Assembly (NCBI GenBank): GCA_018644665.1
Contig: JABGQA010000133.1
Coordinates: 1-42,700, forward strand
Source of the DNA: Candidatus Poribacteria bacterium
GTDB lineage: Bacteria > Poribacteria > WGA-4E > GCA-2687025
Direction of reading: 5' to 3'
Length of the DNA: 42,700 bases
In this document: positions 24,541 through 32,007 of the stretch, one piece after another
How positions within the stretch are numbered: the first letter of the stretch is position 1
Layout: each line of letters opens with the position of its first letter
Notes under the pieces: generated by a model
The model's input: the letters and a program-made list of their open reading frames with translations, nothing else
Told to the model about the DNA's origin: nothing
The model's database searches: none
Made by a program: the position numbers and the translations under genes

Positions 24541-25725
24541 CTACGCGCTCGGGTCGAACGGCTTCCGCTGCATCTGCAGGGATCGCCCCTTCCACGCCGA
24601 CCGACCGGATAGGCCCGCCAAGCCGACGAGCAGCACGTACGACGTGTGGAACGGCGCGAGCAACGGCAGGTACCGGAGCAGATCACTCCGCCCGAAGAGT
24701 GACAGCCCGCGCGCCAGGAGCGCCCACTCGGGAGCCAGCTTGAGCGCCACAAGCCCCGCCGCCCACGGAAGCGATCCGAAGCCCGCCAACGCGAGCAGCA
24801 CGGCGACCGGCAGAAACAGGTTCACGCCGTACGCCACAACGCTGAACCACACGACGGAGAGGCGGTTCTCCAGGCTGTTCGACGACCACCGCAGCCGCTG
24901 ATCCAGGAACGCCCGGTAGGTGGGCATGGGACGCGTCCACACGAGCGAGTCCGCCGAATGCGCCACCTCGATCTGCCACTGCGTATGTCGATCGACCCAC
25001 TGCACGAACATGTTGTCCTCGGCGACGGTGAAGCCCATCTTCATGAACCCGCCGAGTTCCTCGTACGCGGCGCGTCGGTACGCGAGGTTGTTGCCGGTGC
25101 AGCCCATCGCCAGGCGCCATGCCAGGCCGCCCGCGAACGCCGCGAAGATGCCCAGCAGCTCCAGCGACTGGAGCTTCACGAACGCACTACCACCGTCGCG
25201 AGGAGCGTCCAGCACGGAGAACCCTACGACGACCCCCGTATCCCCCTGGAAGCGAGATGTGAGCGCCCGCAGCCAACTCGGTGGGGCGACACAGTCCGCG
25301 TCCGTCCCCGCAATGATCTCGCCGCGGCTTTGGCGAATGCCGAGGTCGAGCGCGTGCTGTTTACCCGTGCGCTCGGCGTCTCCCAGGTCGGCGAGGGACA
25401 GGACGCGCAGGTTCGGCGCGCTGTCGAGATGCGCCTCCCCGCGGGCGCGGGTGTCGTCATCGGAATGGTCGTCCACGAGGATCACTTCGTATCGGTCTTG
25501 CGGGTAGTCCTGCGCCAACAGAGAGCGCAGGCAGGGGTCGACGTTCTCGGCCTCGTTGCGTGCGGCTACGACGATCGATACGTGGGGCAGGTCGGCGTCG
25601 GCGGGAGCCGGCGCGCCTCGGCGACGGAGGCGGAACAGCCCGACGACGAAGAAGCACGCGACCACGGCATAGGTCAGCGTCAGCGACGTCACGAAGCCGT
25701 ACGCGGCGGTCCAGATGTCGCTCAA
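24541..25725 (-). CDS. Membrane glycosyltransferase, family 2
   Basis: 394 residues. An N-terminal membrane segment (TYAVVACFFVVGLFRL) precedes a GT-A domain with VSIVVAARNEAENV, ILVDDHSDDDT, the DxD-like TDADCVAPPSWL and the QRLRW motif (Q/RxxRW) of processive-type GT2 enzymes. Two to three hydrophobic segments end the protein. It would transfer sugar from a nucleotide donor to an envelope or exopolysaccharide acceptor. Start is TTG 25725, six bases after GAGAGG. It is 19 bp downstream of the nucleoside hydrolase gene, so they may share a transcript. Confidence 0.9.
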   Translation of the reverse strand: MSDIWTAAYGFVTSLTLTYAVVACFFVVGLFRLRRRGAPAPADADLPHVSIVVAARNEAENVDPCLRSLLAQDYPQDRYEVILVDDHSDDDTRARGEAHLDSAPNLRVLSLADLGDAERTGKQHALDLGIRQSRGEIIAGTDADCVAPPSWLRALTSRFQGDTGVVVGFSVLDAPRDGGSAFVKLQSLELLGIFAAFAGGLAWRLAMGCTGNNLAYRRAAYEELGGFMKMGFTVAEDNMFVQWVDRHTQWQIEVAHSADSLVWTRPMPTYRAFLDQRLRWSSNSLENRLSVVWFSVVAYGVNLFLPVAVLLALAGFGSLPWAAGLVALKLAPEWALLARGLSLFGRSDLLRYLPLLAPFHTSYVLLVGLAGLSGRSAWKGRSLQMQRKPFDPSA

Positions 25726-25744
25726 TCGGTTCCTCTCGGGCCGC

Positions 25745-26710
25745 CTATCCGCGCAGCACGCGATCCTCGAAAAGCGCGAGGAATCGCGGCGCGTCCACGG
25801 ACAGGGCGATGCGCGCGTTGGGCGTGTCCGTAAACCGAGGACGGTCCCGCAGATCGGCGACCGTCAGCCCGGCGGAGATGTCGCCCGCCGTCTCAATGGT
25901 AACGCGCGCTTCGCGGAACCCGAAAAGCGTCTCGTCCACGAGGTAGGCGATCGTCAACGCGTCGTGGACGTACATGCCCTGCGCGTCTTCGTACTGCGCC
26001 GCGAACTCCATCGTGTGGCCCGTGACGTCCCGGACGAACCGGCCGAGGCCGTCGCTTCCGTGTCGGTTCACCGCGTCGCGAGTTAGGGTCACCTGTTCGG
26101 TGACGTTCAGCGGGAACAGCGTGATCGGCGCGCCACAGCCCAAGACGATGGCCGCGGCGTGCGGGTCGGCGTAGATGTTGAACTCAGCGCAGATCGACAC
26201 ATTCCCAGGACGATCGAAGACACCGCCCATGATGGCGATCTCCCGCACACCCCGGATGGCCTCCGGGTCTGCCTGAACACAGCGTGCGATGTTCGTCAGC
26301 GGGCCCACGGCGACGAGCGTGATATCGCCGTCACGCTCCCGAATCTCTCGGAGAATGACGTCTGCCGCGGCGTCTTGGACCGGCGGTGTGTCACTGGGTG
26401 GATACGTCGGGCGCCCGTCGTCGTCTGTCAGAGCGTGCGCCCCACCGAGTCCATCCCCGCCGTGCACCTCGTCGGCGTAGACCGCCTCCCGCACGAGCGG
26501 ACGATCCGCGCCCTTCGCAACGGGCGGGCGTCGATCCGGCTCCAGCGCGTCGAGCGTGCGCAGGATGTTCGCGGTGGCGTAGTCGACGTCGATGTTGCCG
26601 CTCACGGCCGTGATGCACGCGACGTCGATCTCGGGCGACCGCATCGCGAGGCAGATCGCGAGTGCGTCATCGACGCCTGTGTCAGTGTCCAGAACGATGG
26701 GTCGAGGCAT
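25745..26710 (-). CDS. Nucleoside hydrolase (IU-NH family)
   Basis: 321 residues. The diagnostic N-terminal calcium site is PIVLDTDTGVDDALAI (DxDxGxDD), followed by TAVSGNIDV, VAVGPLTNIARCVQADPEAI and IMGGVF, all typical of inosine-uridine preferring hydrolases that release a free base and ribose. The late His-containing block YVHDALTIAYLV (family: hDPlAxa) has HDA in place of HDP. ATG 26710 has GAGGGGG at good spacing; the longer frame to 26818 lacks a ribosome site. Upstream is the PKD/LamG gene, 104 bp away on the same strand. Confidence 0.93.
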   Translation of the reverse strand: MPRPIVLDTDTGVDDALAICLAMRSPEIDVACITAVSGNIDVDYATANILRTLDALEPDRRPPVAKGADRPLVREAVYADEVHGGDGLGGAHALTDDDGRPTYPPSDTPPVQDAAADVILREIRERDGDITLVAVGPLTNIARCVQADPEAIRGVREIAIMGGVFDRPGNVSICAEFNIYADPHAAAIVLGCGAPITLFPLNVTEQVTLTRDAVNRHGSDGLGRFVRDVTGHTMEFAAQYEDAQGMYVHDALTIAYLVDETLFGFREARVTIETAGDISAGLTVADLRDRPRFTDTPNARIALSVDAPRFLALFEDRVLRG

Positions 26711-26814
26711 GTGTCCCCCTCGGATCTCGCGTTCGGCGATGATCCCACGACGTGCGCGGACCCGCAATCGACCGCACATCCCGCAGGTTTCCGCGTCGAC
26801 GCGGATCGCGAGCG

Positions 26815-29232
26815 TCAACGCACGGCGTAGAACAGCGGCATGTCCAGGTCGAGATCAAGCGTGTCGGACAGGTAGATGCTGTCGAGCTGCGGGTTGTCGG
26901 CAAGAGACTCGATCCAGAACCGAACCGGCTGAGCCGTCCCTACCGACGGCAAGCCAAGCTCCTTCCTGCCCAGAATCGCCCACCGGGCAACGCGAATCCG
27001 TTCGGCCTCCAGGGAGCCCGAAACGACCGCGTGCACCGCGTACTCCTCCATGACCAGCGCGTCCCGATACGGCGCGATGTCCTCGAGCGCGGGGGCATCC
27101 GAACGGTCGACAAGCGTCGCCTCGACCTCGATGCGCTCCACCTCGCGCCGCGCCCGCAGGAGACTGTTGTGCTCCTCGTAGCTGCGGCGCGCTTCTTCGG
27201 GGTCGAGCGCGCGAGCGTACAACGCGACGCCTTCCAATGTCCCGCGCCACACGCGGCCACCATCCCACTCATCGCCGAACAGGAGGTGGTGGGCCTCCCA
27301 GTTGCTGAACCCGCCCTGCACGTCGCCCGTCGCCATCACCTGCTCGCCGTTGCGGTAGTAGACCAGCTGACCGGCGGAATAGGTCACGACGACATGCTGA
27401 GGTTCGCCCGCGGTGAGAGGGCCGAGGTCGACCTCCGGGCTCGCGCCGTTTACACCGGTGCGAGGCGTTCGCAGGCGGAAGACCAGGCGATCTCCCTGCT
27501 GCCCTAGCGTGAAGTTGCGCGACCCGGAGCCGGTCGAGAAGGTGACGATGCGCGCGGGGCCGCTCTGCGAAAGATCGCGTGGCGTGATCGTCGCCTCGAC
27601 CGTGAGGGCGTTCGCGTTGCGGAACGCGTCGAGCAACGGCGCATCCGCTTCGTCCGCGAGGAACGCGCCTCCGGTCAACGTCATCGCGTGGTGATGGTCC
27701 AGCGCCGCCTGGTCGCGGGACCATAGCCGATACGTCGGTTCGCCGGGATCGTCCGCGTTCTTCCAGACGAAGATCGGCTCCGTGCCATCGACAGGCCACG
27801 TGGGCGGACGGACTGTTACCCACTGCGGCTCCAGCAGGTTCGGCTCCTGGGCGCGGTCGGCGATGCCCTCCAGGCGGATGTCATCAGCATCCGACAGGCG
27901 GCGATCGAGCGTGACGGTCAACGTTCGCCCGTCGGTCCCGATGCTCCACCCCTCTACATCCGCGCCCGAGCGCATGCGGAAGTTTGGGCGGTCGATCTGG
28001 ATGTCCTCACCGAACTTGACGACGATCTCCGTGCCGTCCCGGACGACGGCGTAGAGCGGCCGTGGTGGCGCGGCGGCATCCACCTGCACGTATCCGCGTC
28101 GCTCCCCACCTGAGCCTCGCGCGACGACCGTGTACCGCCCGGGCGTCGTGTACGTGTGGCGGCCGACGGCCCCCTTAATCACAACCCCGTCGCCGAAGTC
28201 CCACGCCCAGTCAGCCGCAACGCCCTCGCCCTCAAGCGCGACCGTATAAGGCGCCTCGCCACGATGACGGCCAAGCCGCCCGGGATCGATCCACGCGTCG
28301 CCCTCCATGTCCGCCGTATTGTCGTAAGTGATGCGGACCCATCCGTCCATCGCCGTGAAGCCTTCGTTGAAGCGACCGATGTAGAGTTCCCCAGATGCCT
28401 TGCCGATCCTCGGGCCGGTCATCGTCATGAAGCGCGGGTGGTTGCTCCATCGTGGGTAGTACACCTCCTCGCCGTCGATGCCCGGAGCGTCGTTGATGCG
28501 CAGGGTGCGTCGGTTCTGCGCGTCGGCGTCGAACATCGTCACCGTTCGATGGTCGCCGTTGAAGACGAACATGCGATAGCTGTCGTCCGGCGCGATGGAT
28601 GGCCAGCATCCGTTGGTGTATTCCCGCCACGTCGGCTCGCCGCTGAGCGTCGCGATGCCGCACCGTGGCCACGGGAACGCGTCGGCGGCGCGTGTCCCGT
28701 CGCGTGAGAGGCGGAACCAGGGTACTTGCTCATGTCCCAACGCCGTCTGCCGCCAGAACGGGTCCACGACGGATGGATCATCCAGAGCATAGCGGAGCAG
28801 GGAGTTTTTGTGGGCTCCGTCGCCGCCCCGGACGTACAGCCACTCGACGCCCGTCGCCGGATCGGCCCACACGTCCGACGCGAAGCCGCTTACAAGCCTG
28901 CGCAAGCCCGTCCCATCCCAGTTGACGATGTAGACGGCGTTCTCCGCCCGCCTCGTGAAGACGACTCGGCTTCCGTCCGGCGTGAAAATCGGCTTGGCGT
29001 AGGTTCGTACGTCGGTGGCAATGCGACGGACGCCTCTGCCGTCCTCGGTATCCAACCCGTACACAGCGGGGGATCCGCCCTCGTCTCGCACCCAGACGAG
29101 GCGCGTGTGCGCGCCCGTCAGCGAGACGACCGCGTCTTCGACATCCGCGAAGGCGCCGAGTGACGTCGCGCAGAGCACCGCCACGAGCAGCAGTACGGTT
29201 GCCAGTGCGGAACGAGAGATGACCGGACGCAT
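26815..29232 (-). CDS. Exported multidomain protein: beta-propeller-like, PKD, LamG
   Basis: 805 residues. A signal peptide (SALATVLLLVAVLCATSLGA) leads into a TolB/WD40-like region (TYAKPIFTPDGSRVVFTRR and VYIVNWDGTGLRRL repeats, to about residue 320). A PKD domain follows (VAADWAWDFGDGVVIKG, near 360), then an Ig-like segment, then a LamG/concanavalin-like domain (LTVEATITPRDL, GEPQHVVVTYSAGQLVYYRNG, ALYARALDPEEARRSYEEH). It is probably a secreted or outer-surface binding protein, possibly for carbohydrate. ATG 29232 has GGAG seven bases upstream. Confidence 0.85.
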   Translation of the reverse strand: MRPVISRSALATVLLLVAVLCATSLGAFADVEDAVVSLTGAHTRLVWVRDEGGSPAVYGLDTEDGRGVRRIATDVRTYAKPIFTPDGSRVVFTRRAENAVYIVNWDGTGLRRLVSGFASDVWADPATGVEWLYVRGGDGAHKNSLLRYALDDPSVVDPFWRQTALGHEQVPWFRLSRDGTRAADAFPWPRCGIATLSGEPTWREYTNGCWPSIAPDDSYRMFVFNGDHRTVTMFDADAQNRRTLRINDAPGIDGEEVYYPRWSNHPRFMTMTGPRIGKASGELYIGRFNEGFTAMDGWVRITYDNTADMEGDAWIDPGRLGRHRGEAPYTVALEGEGVAADWAWDFGDGVVIKGAVGRHTYTTPGRYTVVARGSGGERRGYVQVDAAAPPRPLYAVVRDGTEIVVKFGEDIQIDRPNFRMRSGADVEGWSIGTDGRTLTVTLDRRLSDADDIRLEGIADRAQEPNLLEPQWVTVRPPTWPVDGTEPIFVWKNADDPGEPTYRLWSRDQAALDHHHAMTLTGGAFLADEADAPLLDAFRNANALTVEATITPRDLSQSGPARIVTFSTGSGSRNFTLGQQGDRLVFRLRTPRTGVNGASPEVDLGPLTAGEPQHVVVTYSAGQLVYYRNGEQVMATGDVQGGFSNWEAHHLLFGDEWDGGRVWRGTLEGVALYARALDPEEARRSYEEHNSLLRARREVERIEVEATLVDRSDAPALEDIAPYRDALVMEEYAVHAVVSGSLEAERIRVARWAILGRKELGLPSVGTAQPVRFWIESLADNPQLDSIYLSDTLDLDLDMPLFYAVR

Positions 29233-29313
29233 CGTCGTCTCCGATTCTACGCGGACGCGTGAACACCGCCCGCTACCGGTAGCCATAGCTCCAGGCGGAC
29301 TCGATCCGGCGGG

Positions 29314-30126
29314 TCACTCATCCCGGGCTACCCGGAACCCAACGTAACTCAGACCCATGTCTGGGTACTCGGACAGGCGGCGTGCCACGCGCGCGTCGAG
29401 GGCGTCGTGCGCCCAGGAGCCGCCGCGAATCACGCGGTAGAAGCCGGTTTCCGGCCCCGGCGGATCGACATCCGCCGCGCGGCGGTAGTACGTCGCGGAA
29501 TACCTGTCGGTCACCCACTCGGCGACGTTGCCCGCCATGTCCATCGCGCCGAACGGGCTCGACCCGGTCGGATAGCTTGCCACGGGCGCGGGGCCTTCGT
29601 GACCGTCATCTACGCCGCGTATGTTCGCGTGTGCCTTCGCTCCGCTGGTCGGCCGTGCGAACACGTCGCCCCACGGATATGCTCGCCCATCGTCGCCGCG
29701 TGCGGCTCGCTCCCATTCCGCCTCCGTCGGCAGGCGACAACCCATCCAGCGCGCGCACGCTTGCGCGTCCTCCCACGTGACGCCCACTACTGGATCGTCG
29801 GGCCGGCTCTCGGCAATGTCCGGCCACAAACCGACGTGATCGTAGGCGATGGGCGTGTGTGCGCTTACCACGCCTCCGTCGGCGAGCCAGAACATCAGGT
29901 ATTGGGTGTTCGTCACCTCGGTCCGGCCGATCTGGTAGGCGGACAGCGTTACAGATCGCTGTGGGCTCTCGTCGTCCGCGCCCCTCTCGCTGCCCATCGA
30001 GAACACGCCAGCAGGAATCGAGACCATGTCAGGCGCGGCTATGTCGGCGGCGAACGTCCACCCCACGACCCAAAGCATCAGGGCCACCGGTCCCGCCGAA
30101 CGTCGGCAGTTGGCTATCCCGATCAT
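29314..30126 (-). CDS. SUMF1/FGE-sulfatase domain protein lacking catalytic cysteines
   Basis: 270 residues. A signal peptide (VALMLWVVGWTFA) is followed by the FGE-sulfatase fold: MVSIPAGVFSMGSERGADDE, EVTNTQYLMFW, WEDAQACARWMGCRLPTEAEWE, GAMDMAGNVAEWV and VIRGGSWAHDALDARVARR. In true formylglycine-generating enzymes the GGSW block is followed by two active-site cysteines; here that stretch has none. It is thus probably a non-FGE member of the family. Its ATG overlaps the TPR gene's TGA (ATGA), indicating translational coupling. Confidence 0.9.
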   Translation of the reverse strand: MIGIANCRRSAGPVALMLWVVGWTFAADIAAPDMVSIPAGVFSMGSERGADDESPQRSVTLSAYQIGRTEVTNTQYLMFWLADGGVVSAHTPIAYDHVGLWPDIAESRPDDPVVGVTWEDAQACARWMGCRLPTEAEWERAARGDDGRAYPWGDVFARPTSGAKAHANIRGVDDGHEGPAPVASYPTGSSPFGAMDMAGNVAEWVTDRYSATYYRRAADVDPPGPETGFYRVIRGGSWAHDALDARVARRLSEYPDMGLSYVGFRVARDE

Positions 30127-31352
30127 TCGGGCGCCGCCTTCATCGCCTGGTAGACAGCGTAGGCTTTGCCCGCGCGCCTCTCGTCGCCTCCCTGCCTGTA
30201 CGCCGCCGCGAGGTTGAGGTGGTACCCCGGCTGTCCCCCGTCGAGTGCGATCGCCTCACGGAACTGCGCGATGGCTTCCTCGACCCGTCGCATCCGCAAC
30301 AGGAGCACGCCGAGGCCGTTGTGGTAAGCCGCGATGCCCGGACGTCTCCGCATGAGCTCGGCGTAGACGGCGAGCGCCTGCTCGTGTGCGTTCAACTGGC
30401 CATAGACATACCCAAGCGCCTCGTAGCCTCGTGCGTCGTCGGGGGCCAGAGCGACGCATCGGGTCAACGCCCGCGCTGCTTCGGCCCACTCACGCCGATC
30501 CATGCGCACGCGGCCCATCCGATACCACGACTCTGGGTCGCGCGCGTCCCGCTCCAGCGACCGATCGATCCTGCCGATTTCCTCGACCTGTGCCATGAGC
30601 CGGTGGTGCGCCGCAAGCATCTCATGTCCGCGCTCCGTCTGCCCGAGCCGGATGAGCGCATTCCCAAGGGCCAGTCGCGCCGGGGCGTGCAGGGGGTCGA
30701 GTTCTACGACGTTTCGCAGTTGCTCCACGGCCTCGTCCAACGAGCGGAGTCGCAGCAGGGCGCTTCCAAGCTCATGGCGCGCGTCGACATCGCGGGGGTC
30801 TATAGCGATCGCGGCCTGCAATGCCGCGGCCGCGTCCTCGTCTCTGCCGACGCGCCCGTACGCGATCCCCAATATCCGACGCGCGGGAGCGTGGCGCGGG
30901 TCGATGGCCGTGGCGCGTTCAAGCGCCTCGATGGCAGTGGCGGCATTCGCGAGCCCCTTCAGCCGCACTTCGCCGAGTCGGAAGTGCGCCTCGGCGAAGT
31001 CGGGACGCGCCGCCGCCTCGAAGCGGGCTTCGGCCTCGCGCCAACGGCTGCGCGCCGCCAACAGCATGCCCAACTCGCGTTGCGCGACCGACAGATCGGG
31101 ATCGGCATCCGTCGCGCGCTGGAAAGCGGCCATCGCCGTGTCGCTATCCTGCATGAGTAGCGCGCGCAGTCCCTCGTCGTAGGCGCGCGCAGCCTGCGCG
31201 TTTCCGCTAAACCCTACGGCCGTTCCCGCCGTTAGGAGAGTAGCGAGCAAGGCGAGGCATGCGACGCGTGCTCGTAGCGCGGCGTTGGGCGTGGAGGCCA
31301 ATGGCGTCTCCGCTTCGATGACGACGCGCGATCGTGGAAGGAATCGGCGCAT
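30123..31352 (-). CDS. TPR repeat protein, exported
   Basis: 409 residues. A hydrophobic signal segment (VACLALLATLLTAGTAVGFSG) follows a basic N-terminus. The rest is about nine tetratricopeptide repeats, for example LMQDSDTAMAAFQRATDADP, AATAIEALERATAIDPRHAP and DEAVEQLRNVVELDPLHAP. TPR arrays mediate protein-protein contacts; a periplasmic scaffold is likely. It overlaps the downstream SUMF1-like gene by 4 bp, so the two are co-made. ATG 31352 has no visible Shine-Dalgarno; a TATAAT-like string overlaps the start on this strand, so leaderless translation or a later start is possible. Confidence 0.88.
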   Translation of the reverse strand: MRRFLPRSRVVIEAETPLASTPNAALRARVACLALLATLLTAGTAVGFSGNAQAARAYDEGLRALLMQDSDTAMAAFQRATDADPDLSVAQRELGMLLAARSRWREAEARFEAAARPDFAEAHFRLGEVRLKGLANAATAIEALERATAIDPRHAPARRILGIAYGRVGRDEDAAAALQAAIAIDPRDVDARHELGSALLRLRSLDEAVEQLRNVVELDPLHAPARLALGNALIRLGQTERGHEMLAAHHRLMAQVEEIGRIDRSLERDARDPESWYRMGRVRMDRREWAEAARALTRCVALAPDDARGYEALGYVYGQLNAHEQALAVYAELMRRRPGIAAYHNGLGVLLLRMRRVEEAIAQFREAIALDGGQPGYHLNLAAAYRQGGDERRAGKAYAVYQAMKAAPE

Positions 31353-31486
31353 TATACAGAATCCTCGGCTTCACGCGGTGCGTGGTCTCGAGCCACTCGC
31401 GATCCGGCGCGGCCGATGGGCCGCCACTCGGACCCGTGGCTCATTCGAGACGCGTATCCGTCTCACCGTCGACGCGGGAGATCGCC

Positions 31487-31684
31487 GTGCGAGGCATCAA
31501 CCTCAAGACGCTGCTGTTCATGATCGCCCTCGGGCTAGTCGTGTACACGATACGCGGCACCGGATCGCGAGAGTCTTCATGGCAGGCGGCCAAGGTACTG
31601 TACGCGTTTCTTGGGATTCTGATAGTCGCGAAGGTTCTCTGGATGTTCATAAGGCGCAACCCCAACGGCGAAACCGACGAGTGA
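31487..31684 (+). CDS. Small membrane protein, hypothetical
   Basis: 65 residues with two membrane segments (TLLFMIALGLVVYTI and AAKVLYAFLGILIVAKVLWM) and a hydrophilic end (RRNPNGETDE). GTG 31487 is six bases after GGGAG, which I take as the start; the frame opens at 31334, but the extra residues are Ser/Arg-rich and overlap the promoter side of the divergent TPR gene. No family recognised. It is followed by a rho-independent terminator 120 bp downstream. Confidence 0.7.
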   Translation: MRGINLKTLLFMIALGLVVYTIRGTGSRESSWQAAKVLYAFLGILIVAKVLWMFIRRNPNGETDE

Positions 31685-31805
31685 TGTCGGCTTCGGCGGA
31701 AAGTTCCCGAAATCGCGCGATTAGGCCTCAAGCTGCGCGCCTCAGAGGCCGATAGGCGAGGGACAGTCAAGTAACGTTTGATTGCGAAAGACTTAGGGGA
31801 TAGCG

Positions 31806-31840
31806 CCTTATGGACGGTTTCGATCGTCCATAAGGTTTTT
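31806..31840 (+). terminator. Rho-independent terminator upstream of pheT
   Basis: CCTTATGGACG (31806-31816) and CGTCCATAAGG (31825-31835) form a perfect 11-bp stem with an 8-nt loop, directly followed by TTTTTCTTC. It ends plus-strand transcripts from the small membrane gene, or acts as an attenuator in a pheT leader. A TAATAT -10-like box at 31884 lies after it, which favours simple termination. Confidence 0.85.
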
Positions 31841-32007
31841 CTTCGTACGCTCCCGGCCTGCCCGAACCCGACCCCAATCGTGCTAATATAAGCCCACGCC
31901 TCCTTGGGCGTATTGTCGCCTCGTTTCCGTCTGGACTCACCGGTCCAGTCGCATCGTCGGCCTCTCTGCAGGTCGCCGCACGCCCTATCGCGGAAGGTAC
32001 ACAAGCC
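31841..32007. other. pheT leader region
   Basis: About 170 bp between the terminator and pheT. A TAATAT string (31884-31889) could be a -10 box with a poor -35, and GCCCA/TGGGC (31892-31896 and 31905-31909) can form a short stem. No T-box or leader peptide rich in Phe codons is visible. Confidence 0.35.

Noticed and set aside
31841..32007. T-box or Phe leader peptide before pheT
   Set aside because: No T-box sequence and no short frame rich in Phe codons is visible.
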